From Bradyrhizobium sp. CCBAU 53421 (GTDB lineage Bacteria; Pseudomonadota; Alphaproteobacteria; Rhizobiales; Xanthobacteraceae): 64,000 bases of DNA. The DNA lies in the NCBI RefSeq assembly GCF_015291625.1, contig NZ_CP030047.1, positions 5,270,001 through 5,334,000 on the forward strand, given 5' to 3'. The notes beneath the pieces are model-generated. The model made no database searches and was not told where the DNA came from. It saw only the letters and a program-made list of their open reading frames with translations. Positions 32,562 through 41,859 of the stretch are shown here, one piece after another. Positions within the stretch are counted from its first letter, which is position 1. The number at the start of each line of letters is the position of its first letter. The position numbers and the translations under genes were made by a program.

Positions 32562-34622
32562 ATGTCCAAGCCGCTGAAATCAAACGCCAAAAGTAAATCT
32601 GCTGACGATCTGTTTGGAGCCCCGGAGCCGAAGGGACGCGCCCCGGCGAAGGCTGCTTCGCGGCCCGCGGGAGGCGCCGAAGCCGGCTATACGGCGGCTG
32701 ATATCGAGGTACTGGAAGGGCTGGAACCGGTCCGCCGGCGGCCCGGCATGTATATCGGCGGCACCGACGAGAAGGCGCTGCACCATCTGTTCGCCGAGGT
32801 GATCGACAACTGCATGGACGAGGCGCTGGCCGGCCACGCCACCTTCATCGACGTCGAGTTGACCGCCGACGGCTTCCTGACGGTGACCGACAATGGCCGC
32901 GGCATTCCGGTCGATCCGCATCCGAAATTCCCGAAGAAGTCGGCGCTCGAAGTCATCATGTGCACGCTGCATTCGGGCGGCAAGTTCGACTCCAAGGTCT
33001 ACGAGACCTCAGGCGGTCTGCACGGCGTCGGCGTGTCCGTGGTCAACGCCCTCTCCTCGCGACTCGAGGTCGAGGTCGCGCGCAGTGGGCAGTTGCATCG
33101 CATGACCTTCGAGCGCGGCCATCCCAAGGGCAAGCTCGAAGACCTCGGCAAGGTCAACAACCGCCGCGGAACGCGCATCCGCTTCAAGCCGGACACCGAC
33201 ATCTTCGGCGCCAAGGCGGCGTTCAAGCCGCAACGCCTGTTCAAGATGACGCGCTCGAAGGCCTATCTGTTCGGCGGCGTCGAGATTCGCTGGCACTGCG
33301 ATCAGGAGCTGTTGAAGGGCGTCGAAGACGTCCCGGCGGAAGCCAAGTTTCACTTCCCCGGCGGCCTGAAGGATTATCTCGCCGCCGCGATCCACGCCGA
33401 CACGCTGGTGCATCAGGATATCTTCTCCGGCAAGTCCGGCCGCAGCGGCGCGCACGGCGCCTGCGAATGGGCGGTGGCCTGGACGGCCGATGCCGACGGC
33501 TTCCTGTCGTCCTACACCAACACGGTGCCGACGCCTGACGGCGGCACGCATGAATCCGGCCTGCGCAGCGCGCTGCTGCGCGGCTTGAAGGACCACGCCG
33601 AGCGCGCCGGTCAGGGCAAGCGCGCGGCCTCGATCACATCGGAAGACGTGATGGTGGGCGCGGCCGTGATGCTCTCGGTGTTCGTGCGCGAGCCTGAATT
33701 CCAGGGTCAAACCAAGGACCGCCTCGCCACCGCCGAAGCGCAGCGCATCGTCGAACAGGCGATGAAGGATCCGTTCGACCATTGGCTGTCGGGCAATCCG
33801 AACCAGGCCAACCGGCTGCTCGATTTCGTGATCGATCGCGCCGAGGAGCGGCTGCGCCGCCGCCAGGAAAAGGAAACCGCGCGCAAGACCGCCGGCAAGA
33901 AGCTGCGGCTTCCCGGCAAGCTCGCGGATTGCTCCGATGCCGGCACCGAAGGCTCCGAACTCTTCATCGTCGAAGGTGACTCGGCCGGCGGCAGCGCCAA
34001 GCAGGCGCGCGACCGCAAGACGCAGGCCGTGCTGCCGCTGCGCGGCAAGATCCTCAACGTCGCCTCTGCCGGCAAGGACAAGCTGACCGCCAACGCGCAG
34101 CTCTCTGATCTCGTGCAGGCGATCGGCTGCGGCACGCTCGCCCATTACCGCGAAGAGGATCTGCGCTATCAGCGCATCATCATCATGACCGACGCCGACG
34201 TCGACGGCGCGCACATCGCCTCGCTCCTGATCACCTTCTTCTACCGGCAGATGCCGCGGCTGATCGACGAGGGGCATCTCTATCTGGCGGTGCCGCCGCT
34301 CTACAAATTGAAGCACGGCACCAAGTCGGTCTACGCCCGCGACGACGCGCACAAGGAAGAGCTGCTCAAGAGCGAGTTCAACGCCAACGCCAAGGTCGAG
34401 GTGAATCGCTTCAAAGGCCTCGGTGAAATGATGCCGGCGCAGCTGAAGGAGACCACGATGGATCCGGCCAAGCGCACGCTGCTGCGCGTGGTGCTGCTTG
34501 CCGACGATCGGGAGGGCACCGCCGACTCGGTCGAGCGGCTGATGGGCACCAAGGCGGAGGCACGTTTCGCCTTCATCTCCGACAAGGCCGAGTTCGCCAG
34601 CGACGACCTGCTCGACGTCTAG
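32562..34622 (+). CDS. parE: DNA topoisomerase IV subunit B
   Basis: The ATPase subunit of the decatenating type II topoisomerase. The 686-residue protein has a GHKL ATPase domain (about 50-260) with VTDNGRGIPVDPHPK and GGLHGVGVSVVNALS, a transducer domain, and a C-terminal TOPRIM with FIVEGDSAGGSAKQARDRKT (E and DSAGG) and MTDADVDGAHI metal residues. The final YLAVPPLYKL and RFKGLGEM motifs are in place. It is ParE rather than GyrB by length (GyrB is about 800 residues with an insert) and by motif spacing. A strong terminator follows. Confidence 0.93.
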   Translation: MSKPLKSNAKSKSADDLFGAPEPKGRAPAKAASRPAGGAEAGYTAADIEVLEGLEPVRRRPGMYIGGTDEKALHHLFAEVIDNCMDEALAGHATFIDVELTADGFLTVTDNGRGIPVDPHPKFPKKSALEVIMCTLHSGGKFDSKVYETSGGLHGVGVSVVNALSSRLEVEVARSGQLHRMTFERGHPKGKLEDLGKVNNRRGTRIRFKPDTDIFGAKAAFKPQRLFKMTRSKAYLFGGVEIRWHCDQELLKGVEDVPAEAKFHFPGGLKDYLAAAIHADTLVHQDIFSGKSGRSGAHGACEWAVAWTADADGFLSSYTNTVPTPDGGTHESGLRSALLRGLKDHAERAGQGKRAASITSEDVMVGAAVMLSVFVREPEFQGQTKDRLATAEAQRIVEQAMKDPFDHWLSGNPNQANRLLDFVIDRAEERLRRRQEKETARKTAGKKLRLPGKLADCSDAGTEGSELFIVEGDSAGGSAKQARDRKTQAVLPLRGKILNVASAGKDKLTANAQLSDLVQAIGCGTLAHYREEDLRYQRIIIMTDADVDGAHIASLLITFFYRQMPRLIDEGHLYLAVPPLYKLKHGTKSVYARDDAHKEELLKSEFNANAKVEVNRFKGLGEMMPAQLKETTMDPAKRTLLRVVLLADDREGTADSVERLMGTKAEARFAFISDKAEFASDDLLDV

Positions 34623-34652
34623 CGTCCAACCGGCTGATTTGAAATGACTTTC

Positions 34653-34682
34653 CGGCCGCCTCCAAATCGGGGCGGCCGTTTT
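34653..34682 (+). terminator. parE terminator
   Basis: CGGCCGCC (34653-34660) and GGCGGCCG (34671-34678) form a perfect 8-bp stem with a 10-nt loop, followed by TTTT. It starts 31 bp after the parE stop. Confidence 0.8.
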
Positions 34683-34850
34683 CATTCGCCTTCTCGGAGA
34701 GTGCCTGCGGTTTCGTTTTCGGGCGGTTGTGTCTCACCCGCAACAGCATTTCCGGCGGAACCACGTATAGTCCCGAACATGAGTTTCGGGAATCGGTCCC
34801 ACCGCGCCCCGTCAGCGACCCGATCGAACGCTAAAGTCGAGGATTTGGAT

Positions 34851-35642
34851 ATGAAGAAGATTTTGCTCGCTCTGACCGCGGTTGCTGCGATGACGGGTTC
34901 CGCGTCGGCTGCCGACTTGGCCGCCCGCCCCTACACCAAGGCTCCGGCCCCGATCGCGGTGGCGCCGAGCTGGACCGGCTTCTACATCTTCGGCGGCGGC
35001 GGCGGCGGCGTCTGGGACGCTGACACCGGTGTCCAGTCGACCGTCACGGGCGCGCCGATCCTCGGCTTCAATCAGCGCCAGGGCGGCGATGGCTGGTTCG
35101 GCACCGTCGGTGCCGGTTACGACTGGCAGACCGCCAACAGCTGGGTCATCGGCGTGTTCGCTGACGGCCAGTTCGGCAGCCTGAAGGGCACGATCCAGGA
35201 TCAGGGTCCGTTCCTCGCCGGCAACATCAAGAACGACTACAGCTGGGCTGCCGGTGCGCGCCTGGGCTACCTGATCGCTCCGAACGTTCTGTCCTACGTC
35301 AACGCCGGTTACTCCAGCTCGCACTGGAAGGGCACCACGCTGTTCAACACCGCGACCGCCCTCCCGTCCGGCCTGCACACCAACGGCTTCGACCGCAGCG
35401 GCTGGTTCGTCGGCGGCGGCGTCGAGAACAACCTGAACATCTTCGGCATCACCGCGCCGGGCTGGTTCATGAAGACCGAGTACCGCGCTGCCTACTACGA
35501 CAACAGGAACATCTCGGAACTCGCCGACGTCACCAACATCTCGAACGGCCGCGACATCACCTTCAAGCCGTTCGTCCAGACCATCAGCACCTCGCTGGTC
35601 TACCGCTTCAACTGGACCGGTCCGGTTGTTGCCAAGTACTGA
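34851..35642 (+). CDS. Outer membrane beta-barrel protein, Omp25/Omp31 type
   Basis: A 263-residue protein with a signal peptide (MKKILLALTAVAAMTGSASA), then ADLAARPYTKAP, the conserved N-terminal motif of rhizobial Omp25/Omp31 porin-like barrels. Alternating amphipathic strands (WTGFYIFGGGG..., FGTVGAGYDWQ..., WVIGVFADGQF...) run to a C-terminal strand SLVYRFNW, ending in a penultimate aromatic (KY). The ATG at 34851 starts the signal peptide. It sits between strong terminators, so it is monocistronic. A paralogue with the same mature N-terminus is at 36.7 kb. Confidence 0.9.
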   Translation: MKKILLALTAVAAMTGSASAADLAARPYTKAPAPIAVAPSWTGFYIFGGGGGGVWDADTGVQSTVTGAPILGFNQRQGGDGWFGTVGAGYDWQTANSWVIGVFADGQFGSLKGTIQDQGPFLAGNIKNDYSWAAGARLGYLIAPNVLSYVNAGYSSSHWKGTTLFNTATALPSGLHTNGFDRSGWFVGGGVENNLNIFGITAPGWFMKTEYRAAYYDNRNISELADVTNISNGRDITFKPFVQTISTSLVYRFNWTGPVVAKY

Positions 35643-35675
35643 GCTGAATACTGATCCCTGCTGATTGAGCAGACG

Positions 35676-35705
35676 AAAAGCCCCGGCGTTGTCCGGGGCT
35701 TTTTT
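35676..35705 (+). terminator. Terminator after omp gene
   Basis: AAAAGCCCCGG (35676-35686), a 6-nt loop and CCGGGGCTTTTTT (35693-35705). The long T-run and the A-run on the other arm make it a strong intrinsic terminator. Confidence 0.93.
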
Positions 35706-35837
35706 GTTGCCTGAACACCTTCGAGACCGATCTCGCGCGCCTCCTGATGCAGGGCCGACCGGCCGCGCCTGATCTGGTCAGCGCTGTGGCGATCGGGCAC
35801 TCTCGCGACCAGATTCAAACCACAGCGGACAACAACA

Positions 35838-36608
35838 ATGAAAAACGGACAGTTTGATCTCTCGGGCCGGGTTGCGATCGTCACCGGCGGCAATGGCGGC
35901 ATCGGGCTTGGCATGGCGCGCGGCCTGGCGGACGCCGGCGCGGCGGTTGCCGTGGTCGGCCGCAACCAGGCGAAGTCGAAGGCGGCCGTCGAGGATCTCG
36001 GCAAGCGCGGCGTCAAGGCGATCGCGGTGGCTACCGACGTGACCGACAAGGCCGCGGTCGCGGCGATGGTCGAGCGGGTCACAGGTGAGCTCGGCCGGAT
36101 CGACATCCTCGTCAACAACGCCGGCATGAGCATCCGCAAAGCCCCGCACGAGCTCGAGCTCGACGAGTGGAGCCGCGTGATCGACACCAACCTCACCAGC
36201 GCCTTCCTGTGCTCGAAGGCGGCCTATCCGGCGCTCAAGGCGTCGGGCCACGGCAAGATCATCAATATCGGCTCGATGATGTCGATCTTCGGTGCGAGCT
36301 TCGCGGCGGCGTATGCCGCGAGCAAGGGCGGCATCGTGCAGTACACCCGCGCCTGCGCCAACGCCTGGGCGCCCGACAACATTCAGGTCAACGCCATCCT
36401 TCCCGGCTGGATCGACACCGATTTGACCAAGGGCGCGCGTCAGCAGGTCGCCGGGCTGCACGAGCGCGTGCTCGCACGTACGCCGGCGGCACGCTGGGGT
36501 GTGATCGACGACTTCGCAGGCATCGCCGTGTTCCTGGCCTCGCCGGCCTCGGACTTCGTCACCGGCACCGCGATCCCGGTCGACGGCGGCTATTCAGTGA
36601 TGGCCTGA
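35838..36608 (+). CDS. SDR-family oxidoreductase (2-deoxygluconate 3-dehydrogenase-like)
   Basis: A 256-residue classical short-chain dehydrogenase. It has cofactor motif TGGNGGIGLGMARGL, VVGRN at the adenine end (Arg favours NADP+), NNAGMSI, catalytic S in INIGSMMSI, the YxxxK in AYAASKGGI and the PGWIDTDLT C-terminal loop. Sequence pattern suggests sugar-acid or gluconate dehydrogenases (KduD-like), but the substrate is not certain. Its 3' end converges with the second Omp gene across a palindromic hairpin. Confidence 0.88.
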   Translation: MKNGQFDLSGRVAIVTGGNGGIGLGMARGLADAGAAVAVVGRNQAKSKAAVEDLGKRGVKAIAVATDVTDKAAVAAMVERVTGELGRIDILVNNAGMSIRKAPHELELDEWSRVIDTNLTSAFLCSKAAYPALKASGHGKIINIGSMMSIFGASFAAAYAASKGGIVQYTRACANAWAPDNIQVNAILPGWIDTDLTKGARQQVAGLHERVLARTPAARWGVIDDFAGIAVFLASPASDFVTGTAIPVDGGYSVMA

Positions 36609-36631
36609 ACCACAGCATCCATGAAACACAA

Positions 36632-36655
36632 GAGCCCCGGCGCCGGCCGGGGCTC
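36632..36655. terminator. Bidirectional hairpin between SDR and omp genes
   Basis: GAGCCCCGGC (36632-36641) and GCCGGGGCTC (36646-36655) form a perfect 10-bp stem with a 4-nt loop. T-runs are poor on either side, so it is a plausible but not strong terminator for the convergent genes. Confidence 0.55.
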
Positions 36656-36682
36656 CTGCATCCTGTTCGCCTCAGTGTAGAT

Positions 36683-37459
36683 TCAGTAGCGCGCGATGGT
36701 CGGCGCGTCGAACTTGTAGTTCATGCGGACCACCGCCCACTGGATGTCGCGCGGCTTGGCGTCGAACGTGTAGGTGCCCGCCGCGGTGCCGGCGAGCTGA
36801 TAGGTCTGGCGCTCGAACGCCGCGTAATTGTATTCGACGCCGATGGTCCAGTTGCGGGTGATACCATATTCCCAGCCGGCGCCGACCGTCCAGCCGCTGG
36901 CCCAGTGGGTCTGGCTGCCCGAGCCGGTCGCCGGCGGCAGGTTGTCGACCACGGACAGGCGATTATTCACGCCGGCATAGCCGCCCTTGAAGTACAGCAG
37001 ATTGTTCTGGATCGCGTAGCCGGCACGGCCGACGATCGTCGCCATCGCGTTCGAGCGCCAGCTGAATTGATCGTCGCGGCTAAGGCCGAACACCGTGTTG
37101 GTGACGCGGCCGGAATTGTCGAGCGCGGAGATCGTGCCTTCGACGCCGAACACGAAGTTGTTGGCCTGCCAGTTGTAGCCGATCTGACCGCCACCCATGA
37201 AGCCCGAGCCGCGCTGCCGAAAGCCCTGGCCAGGTGCGAGATCGCCGAACACAGTCGTGTTCGCGCTATTGACCCACTGCTCGTTGGTCCATGCGCCGCC
37301 GAGATGGCCGCCGACGTAGAAGCCGGACCAGTTGTAGACCGTCTCCACATAGGCCGGCGCCTTGGTGTACGGACGGGCGGCAAGGTCGGCCGCCGACGCA
37401 GAACTGAAGCCGAGCGCCGTGGTCACGGTCAGCGCGGCAATGAATTTGGCGTGAGACAT
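36683..37459 (-). CDS. Outer membrane beta-barrel protein, Omp31-type paralogue
   Basis: A 258-residue exported barrel. The signal peptide is MSHAKFIAALTVTTALGFSSASA, the mature N-terminus is again ADLAARPYTKAP, and it ends with strand VVRMNYKFDAPTIARY. The body contains NWSGFYVGGHLGGAW, IGYNWQANNFVFGVEG and GWTVGAGWEYGITRNWTIGVEY, the surface-antigen/Omp2-like barrel pattern. It shares the signal region and the first strand with the gene at 34.85 kb and probably arose with it by duplication and divergence. It is convergent with the SDR gene. Confidence 0.88.
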   Translation of the reverse strand: MSHAKFIAALTVTTALGFSSASAADLAARPYTKAPAYVETVYNWSGFYVGGHLGGAWTNEQWVNSANTTVFGDLAPGQGFRQRGSGFMGGGQIGYNWQANNFVFGVEGTISALDNSGRVTNTVFGLSRDDQFSWRSNAMATIVGRAGYAIQNNLLYFKGGYAGVNNRLSVVDNLPPATGSGSQTHWASGWTVGAGWEYGITRNWTIGVEYNYAAFERQTYQLAGTAAGTYTFDAKPRDIQWAVVRMNYKFDAPTIARY

Positions 37460-37658
37460 GGTGGCACCCCCAGATTGTCCGATGGGGATGAGCTTTCCCA
37501 GAGAGACCCTTACCAAACGCAAATCGTGGGAACCGGTCGTGCAGAATCCGTGTGCGCCGGGTTCGAATCATGTCTGTCTGTTGCAATCACGCAACGTCTA
37601 ACGACATTCTTAAGGTGCTGTTATCCTTGATAAATTCCTTCGCTGCACGCAACGCCTG

Positions 37659-38903
37659 TCAGCTCGCGGCCGGCGAATGGACGTGCTCCGGCCGCACCCC
37701 GACCGCGACAAGACGCGCCGTCAGGCCTTGCAGCCAGGGCATTGCAGTGATCAACCGCAACGCGAACGGCACCGGCTGATCGCCGCCCTTCAGCGCGGCG
37801 CTGATGATGTTGTCCTGCGCGATCACCTGCATGCGCTGCGTCACCCGCACCGGGAATTCACGGCGACGGCGCACGGCGTCGAGTTCGTCCTCCGGCGGAC
37901 AACCTTGCACGAGCTTTGCCGCCAGGATGTTGGCGGTCGCGACCGCGTCCTGCACCGCGAGGTTGACGCCGACGCCGCCGATCGGCGACATCGCATGCGC
38001 GGCGTCGCCGATGCAGAGCAGGCCGGGACGGGTCCAGCGCTTCAGGCGATTGATCGCGACCGTGAGCAGCTTGACGTCGTCAAAGCTCTTCACATCGGCA
38101 ATGCCGGCCTTGAGGATCGGCGCCAGCCGCAGCACATCGTCGAGCAGCGCCGGCAGCCCCCTCGCCTTCACGGCCTCGTATTGTCCCTTGGCGATCACAT
38201 AAGCGCATTGCCAATAGTCGCCGCGATCGAATGTCACCATCATCTTGCCGTGCTCGACGCGGGCGAACAAATTCTCGGTCTCGTCCGGACGCCGCCCGAC
38301 GCGAAACCACAGCACGTCCATCGGCGCGCCGATCTCCTCGACGTCGAGGCCGGCGCGCTCGCGCACGATCGAATGGCGGCCGTCGCAGCCGATGGTGAGA
38401 TCCGCCTCGATCTCGACGCGGCCGTCAGGCGTGTTCACATGGACGCCCGCAACGGTGTCGCCACGCCGGATCAGGTCGGTCACCTCGGCGTTCATCAGCA
38501 CCTGCAGTGATGGGAAGCGCCTGCCGCTCTCGCGCAGGTAATTGAGGAAGTCCCACTGCGGCATCATCGCGATGAACGGATATTTGACGCTGAGCCGGCT
38601 GAGGTCGGCGATCCGCACCGAAGTGCCGCCGAACATGCCGTCGAGCGTCTGGATGTCCTGGTGCGGCAGCTTTAGGAAGCCGTCGATCAGACCGAGCTCG
38701 TCCATCACCTGCAGGGTCGACGGATGCACGGTGTCGCCCCGGAAGTCGCGGAAGAAGTCGGCGTGCTTCTCCAGCACCACGACATCGACCCCGGCGCGCC
38801 CGAGCAGGTAGCCGAGCATCATGCCGGCTGGTCCGCCGCCGACGATGCAGCAGCGCACCTTCATCTGATGCCTGTTCGATCCTGCCGGATTGCCTGCATC
38901 CAT
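37659..38903 (-). CDS. FAD-dependent monooxygenase (UbiH/PHBH superfamily)
   Basis: A 414-residue flavoprotein of the aromatic-ring hydroxylase type. The dinucleotide motif is CCIVGGGPAGMMLGYLLGRAG, the family DG motif is TIGCDGRHSIVRE, and the second FAD motif is LCIGDAAHAMSPIGGVGVN. It is cytosolic and probably uses NAD(P)H and O2 to hydroxylate an aromatic or quinone substrate; the substrate cannot be given. AAGGA lies upstream of the ATG at 38903, though the internal ATG at 38864 is possible. It lies 66 bp downstream of the caspase-like gene on the same strand. Confidence 0.88.
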   Translation of the reverse strand: MDAGNPAGSNRHQMKVRCCIVGGGPAGMMLGYLLGRAGVDVVVLEKHADFFRDFRGDTVHPSTLQVMDELGLIDGFLKLPHQDIQTLDGMFGGTSVRIADLSRLSVKYPFIAMMPQWDFLNYLRESGRRFPSLQVLMNAEVTDLIRRGDTVAGVHVNTPDGRVEIEADLTIGCDGRHSIVRERAGLDVEEIGAPMDVLWFRVGRRPDETENLFARVEHGKMMVTFDRGDYWQCAYVIAKGQYEAVKARGLPALLDDVLRLAPILKAGIADVKSFDDVKLLTVAINRLKRWTRPGLLCIGDAAHAMSPIGGVGVNLAVQDAVATANILAAKLVQGCPPEDELDAVRRRREFPVRVTQRMQVIAQDNIISAALKGGDQPVPFALRLITAMPWLQGLTARLVAVGVRPEHVHSPAAS

Positions 38904-38969
38904 GATGCCGTCCTTGCCGTTGCCTCGCCGCTCCCACTGTAACGCGGACTGGACGACAAGGATGCAAGG

Positions 38970-40466
38970 CTATCGCCTGAACGTCTTGATTTCCGACACG
39001 CTGCCGTCGCGGTAGGTCAGCTCCACCGAAACCGACTTGGTCTGCGGCGCGAGCTTCAGATAGGGCTGCGCATCGGACGGGATGGCGCTCGGATCGCGCG
39101 AATTGCAGGCCGGCATCTTCAACACCTTGTCCGGCACCGCGGTGTCGATGCCGATCCGCACCTCGCGGATCGCGCAGCGATACGACATCAGGTGCGTATA
39201 ATAGACCAGCAGCCCGTTGAACTCGCGGAACGACAGCCAGCTCGTCGCGGTCATGTCGAGGATCTTGCGCTGATCGCGGATCAGCGCGGCATCGGGATCG
39301 AACTTGATCGGGAAAGGCCCCTGCATCTCGCCCTGGGTATCGACATAGCGAAGCTGGATCGTGGCCGCCGGCGCGTCGGCCGGCAGCTCGATCGATGGAT
39401 TGGGCATCCGCTTGCGGGTGCGCGGATCGAGCGTGTCCATGAAGCCGGTTTCACGGAAATCGCCGCTATCGCCGATCCGCCAGGAAATGCCGAGCGTCGG
39501 ATCGGCGATCGAGAACACGACGGTCCAGCCGCCATTGTGCCGCGAGAAGCTCGCGATCGGCGCGTTGATGGAGTCCTCCTTCGGCAACTTAGGCACCGAT
39601 ACCGGCGGCAGCGCGGCCACCTGCTGCGGCGGAGCCGACGGCTTGGCCGCCTCGGCCTGCGCCTTTGCGATCCCGTTCAGGAAGACGTCATCGACCATCT
39701 GGTCGAAATAGACCGGGATCTGCTTGTGCTTCACGGTCTCGGCCATCTCGCTGACCAGGCGCCGCGTGCGCTGCGCGACCTGCACGAGGTTTTCGCCGGG
39801 CTGCAGCAGCTCCCTGGCGAAGGTTCGCGTGAACACCGAATTGGGATTGGCGTCGTCGTTCGACAGACGATCGAGCGCGGTCTGGCGCGGCCCCGCCGAA
39901 AACACCGAGAACACGCCTTCCGGCAGCTGCGTCATCGGCGCCAGACCACCGCCGCCGGCAACGGCGCGCGTGCCGGCGCGCTCGAACGGATTGTTGCGGC
40001 AGGCGTCGAACACCAGGATCGAGGTACGCGCTCTCTTGTTCTGCAACCGCTCGATGATGCGGTCGGCGAGCACGGAAGCGTCGCGCACCAGCTCCTCCTG
40101 CCCTTCGGTGGCGGCCGGTACGTCGGTCGGCAGCAGGAAGTTCTGGCCGGCGATCTCGAAGCCGTGACCGGCATAGAAGAAGAACGCGGTGTCGCCGGGC
40201 TCCACGGCGCGGTCGAAGGCGAGCAGCGTTTCGGAGAACGCTTGCCGGTTCAGATTCTCGGCCACCATGACGTTGAAACCGAGCTGCTTCAGCGTGTCGC
40301 CCATGGTGCGGGCGTCATTGACCGCCTTCTGCAGCTTGGGCACGTTCCTGTAGTCATTGTTGCCGATCACCAGCGCGACGCGCTTTTCGGCCTGGGCGGG
40401 CGCCGCCGATGCGACGAAGGCGACCGCCAACAGGGTCGCTGAAAGTCTCGAAAGCCAGCTCTTCAT
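38970..40466 (-). CDS. Secreted caspase-like (peptidase C14) protein
   Basis: A 498-residue protein with a signal peptide (about 1-26, APAQA-EKR) followed by a caspase p20-like domain. The domain starts KRVALVIGNNDYRNVPKL and carries the catalytic dyad H101 in FFFYAGHG and C156 in VFDACRNNPF. The C-terminal half (about 290-498) is a beta-rich region with YTHLMSYRCAIREVRIGID. Bacterial orthocaspases of this type are exported in many Rhizobiales; their substrates are mostly unknown. The ATG at 40466 is chosen over a GTG 18 bp upstream. Confidence 0.9.
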   Translation of the reverse strand: MKSWLSRLSATLLAVAFVASAAPAQAEKRVALVIGNNDYRNVPKLQKAVNDARTMGDTLKQLGFNVMVAENLNRQAFSETLLAFDRAVEPGDTAFFFYAGHGFEIAGQNFLLPTDVPAATEGQEELVRDASVLADRIIERLQNKRARTSILVFDACRNNPFERAGTRAVAGGGGLAPMTQLPEGVFSVFSAGPRQTALDRLSNDDANPNSVFTRTFARELLQPGENLVQVAQRTRRLVSEMAETVKHKQIPVYFDQMVDDVFLNGIAKAQAEAAKPSAPPQQVAALPPVSVPKLPKEDSINAPIASFSRHNGGWTVVFSIADPTLGISWRIGDSGDFRETGFMDTLDPRTRKRMPNPSIELPADAPAATIQLRYVDTQGEMQGPFPIKFDPDAALIRDQRKILDMTATSWLSFREFNGLLVYYTHLMSYRCAIREVRIGIDTAVPDKVLKMPACNSRDPSAIPSDAQPYLKLAPQTKSVSVELTYRDGSVSEIKTFRR

Positions 40467-40707
40467 CCCAATTCCCGCCTGCACGACACCTGCGCCGCTC
40501 GTGCGACCGCCGCCTAATAGTCGGACCAGCCGTTTGGCCGGTTCAAGGCCGACGCCGGATCGCCGCCGTGACCGCCCTGTTTTGCGACCGTCTCGGCCAC
40601 CATGGGGCGTCCCGTCCGCCCCAGGTCAAGTTTCTTTTTACGGCCCGCGTGCTAGATTCGGGCCCTCACTCCCGCGCAAGCTCTCCACAGGTCCCAAGGG
40701 CTTTTCC

Positions 40708-41661
40708 GTGTACACATGGTCCACTGAGCAGGTCGATCCCCGGGATCGCTTCGACTATTGGCGCGAGGTCCGCGCCAAGGGATTGTTCGGCGTCACCGCT
40801 GAACTCGAACCCGAGCACCGCCGCGACTTCTTCGGCGAGTTCTCGCTGCGCCAGCTCGGCGATGCCGGACTGGTCGAGCTGCGTGCCTCGCCCTACCGCG
40901 TCGAGCGGCGCGCCGGCGACATCGCTGAGGCGGCCAGCGACAGCCTGTGCATTTACCAGCAGCTCGGCGGTGGCGGCTGGTTCGGCGGCGCACGGCTCGA
41001 CGAATTCGCGGTGCGCGACGGCATGTTCGCGACCAGCTATTCGGACCTGCCTTATCGCACCGTCCCGCTGCACCATGACGGCTTCCACCTGCGCATCATC
41101 AAGATCCCGGTGACGAACATCGTCCCGCCCGGCGCCGAGCTCGGCGAACTGGTCCCAAAACCCGTGCAGGATGAGACCGCGCTGCAGCCACTACTGGAAT
41201 CCTGCTTCCGCGACCTCGTCGAAGGCCACGACGCCAGCGCGGCGGACGCGGCCCCGCTGGTGCAGGCGCTCGCCCATATTGCGCTGATCGAGCGCGGCAT
41301 CATGCGACCGAAGAGCAGGCTCGCACAGCAGGCGCTGCGAAGCGCCCATCTGTCGCTGGCCCGCCGCCTGATCCGGCGGCATCTGTCGAGTGCGGCACTG
41401 ACGCCGACGCTGATCGCCGGCCTGCTCGGCATCTCGGTGCGTCACCTGCACATCCTGTTCGAGGAAACGGGGAACACCTTCTCGGAGACAGTCACCGCGC
41501 TTCGCCTCGCGCAAAGCCGCCGCCTGCTCCGCGAGCGGTCGGGGCAGACGATCGCCGAGGTCGCCTTTGCCTGCGGCTTCGAGAGCCTCGCGACGTTCTA
41601 CCGCCTGTTCAATGCGTCCGAATCCATGACGCCGGGCGATTACCGGGCGCGCGTGGCCTGA
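40708..41661 (+). CDS. AraC-family transcriptional regulator with N-terminal sensing domain
   Basis: A 317-residue regulator. Residues 1-190 form an AraC_binding_2-like ligand domain (YTWSTEQVDPRDRFDYWREV, LCIYQQLGGGGWFGG). Residues 205-317 contain two HTH motifs (LIAGLLGISVRHLHILFEETG and IAEVAFACGFESLATFYRLF) and the signature SMTPGDYR. A GTG start at 40708 has AAGGG 8 nt upstream. The next gene downstream encodes a closely related AraC C-terminal domain that lacks the sensing domain. The ligand is unknown. Confidence 0.85.
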   Translation: MYTWSTEQVDPRDRFDYWREVRAKGLFGVTAELEPEHRRDFFGEFSLRQLGDAGLVELRASPYRVERRAGDIAEAASDSLCIYQQLGGGGWFGGARLDEFAVRDGMFATSYSDLPYRTVPLHHDGFHLRIIKIPVTNIVPPGAELGELVPKPVQDETALQPLLESCFRDLVEGHDASAADAAPLVQALAHIALIERGIMRPKSRLAQQALRSAHLSLARRLIRRHLSSAALTPTLIAGLLGISVRHLHILFEETGNTFSETVTALRLAQSRRLLRERSGQTIAEVAFACGFESLATFYRLFNASESMTPGDYRARVA

Positions 41662-41859
41662 GCACCCGTTCGGTCCGGCGGCGGCCTAGCCCGTCGCACG
41701 ATCCAGCATTCTTCGAGCCGAAGTGATCAGCCTGCGCGCATTGAGAAGATAATTTCCGGCGATTTCGCCAGAACCGCGCAGGCGCTTCGCCCGGACCAGA
41801 CACAGCCAAATTCCTTACCGGCGACGCGCGCTCTGATGCAGAGCGAGGGGTCATGCACG

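Noticed and set aside
33009..34685. A 558-codon minus-strand frame opposite parE
   Set aside because: Complement of a well-supported topoisomerase gene; its composition mirrors the codon bias of the real gene and shows no domain.
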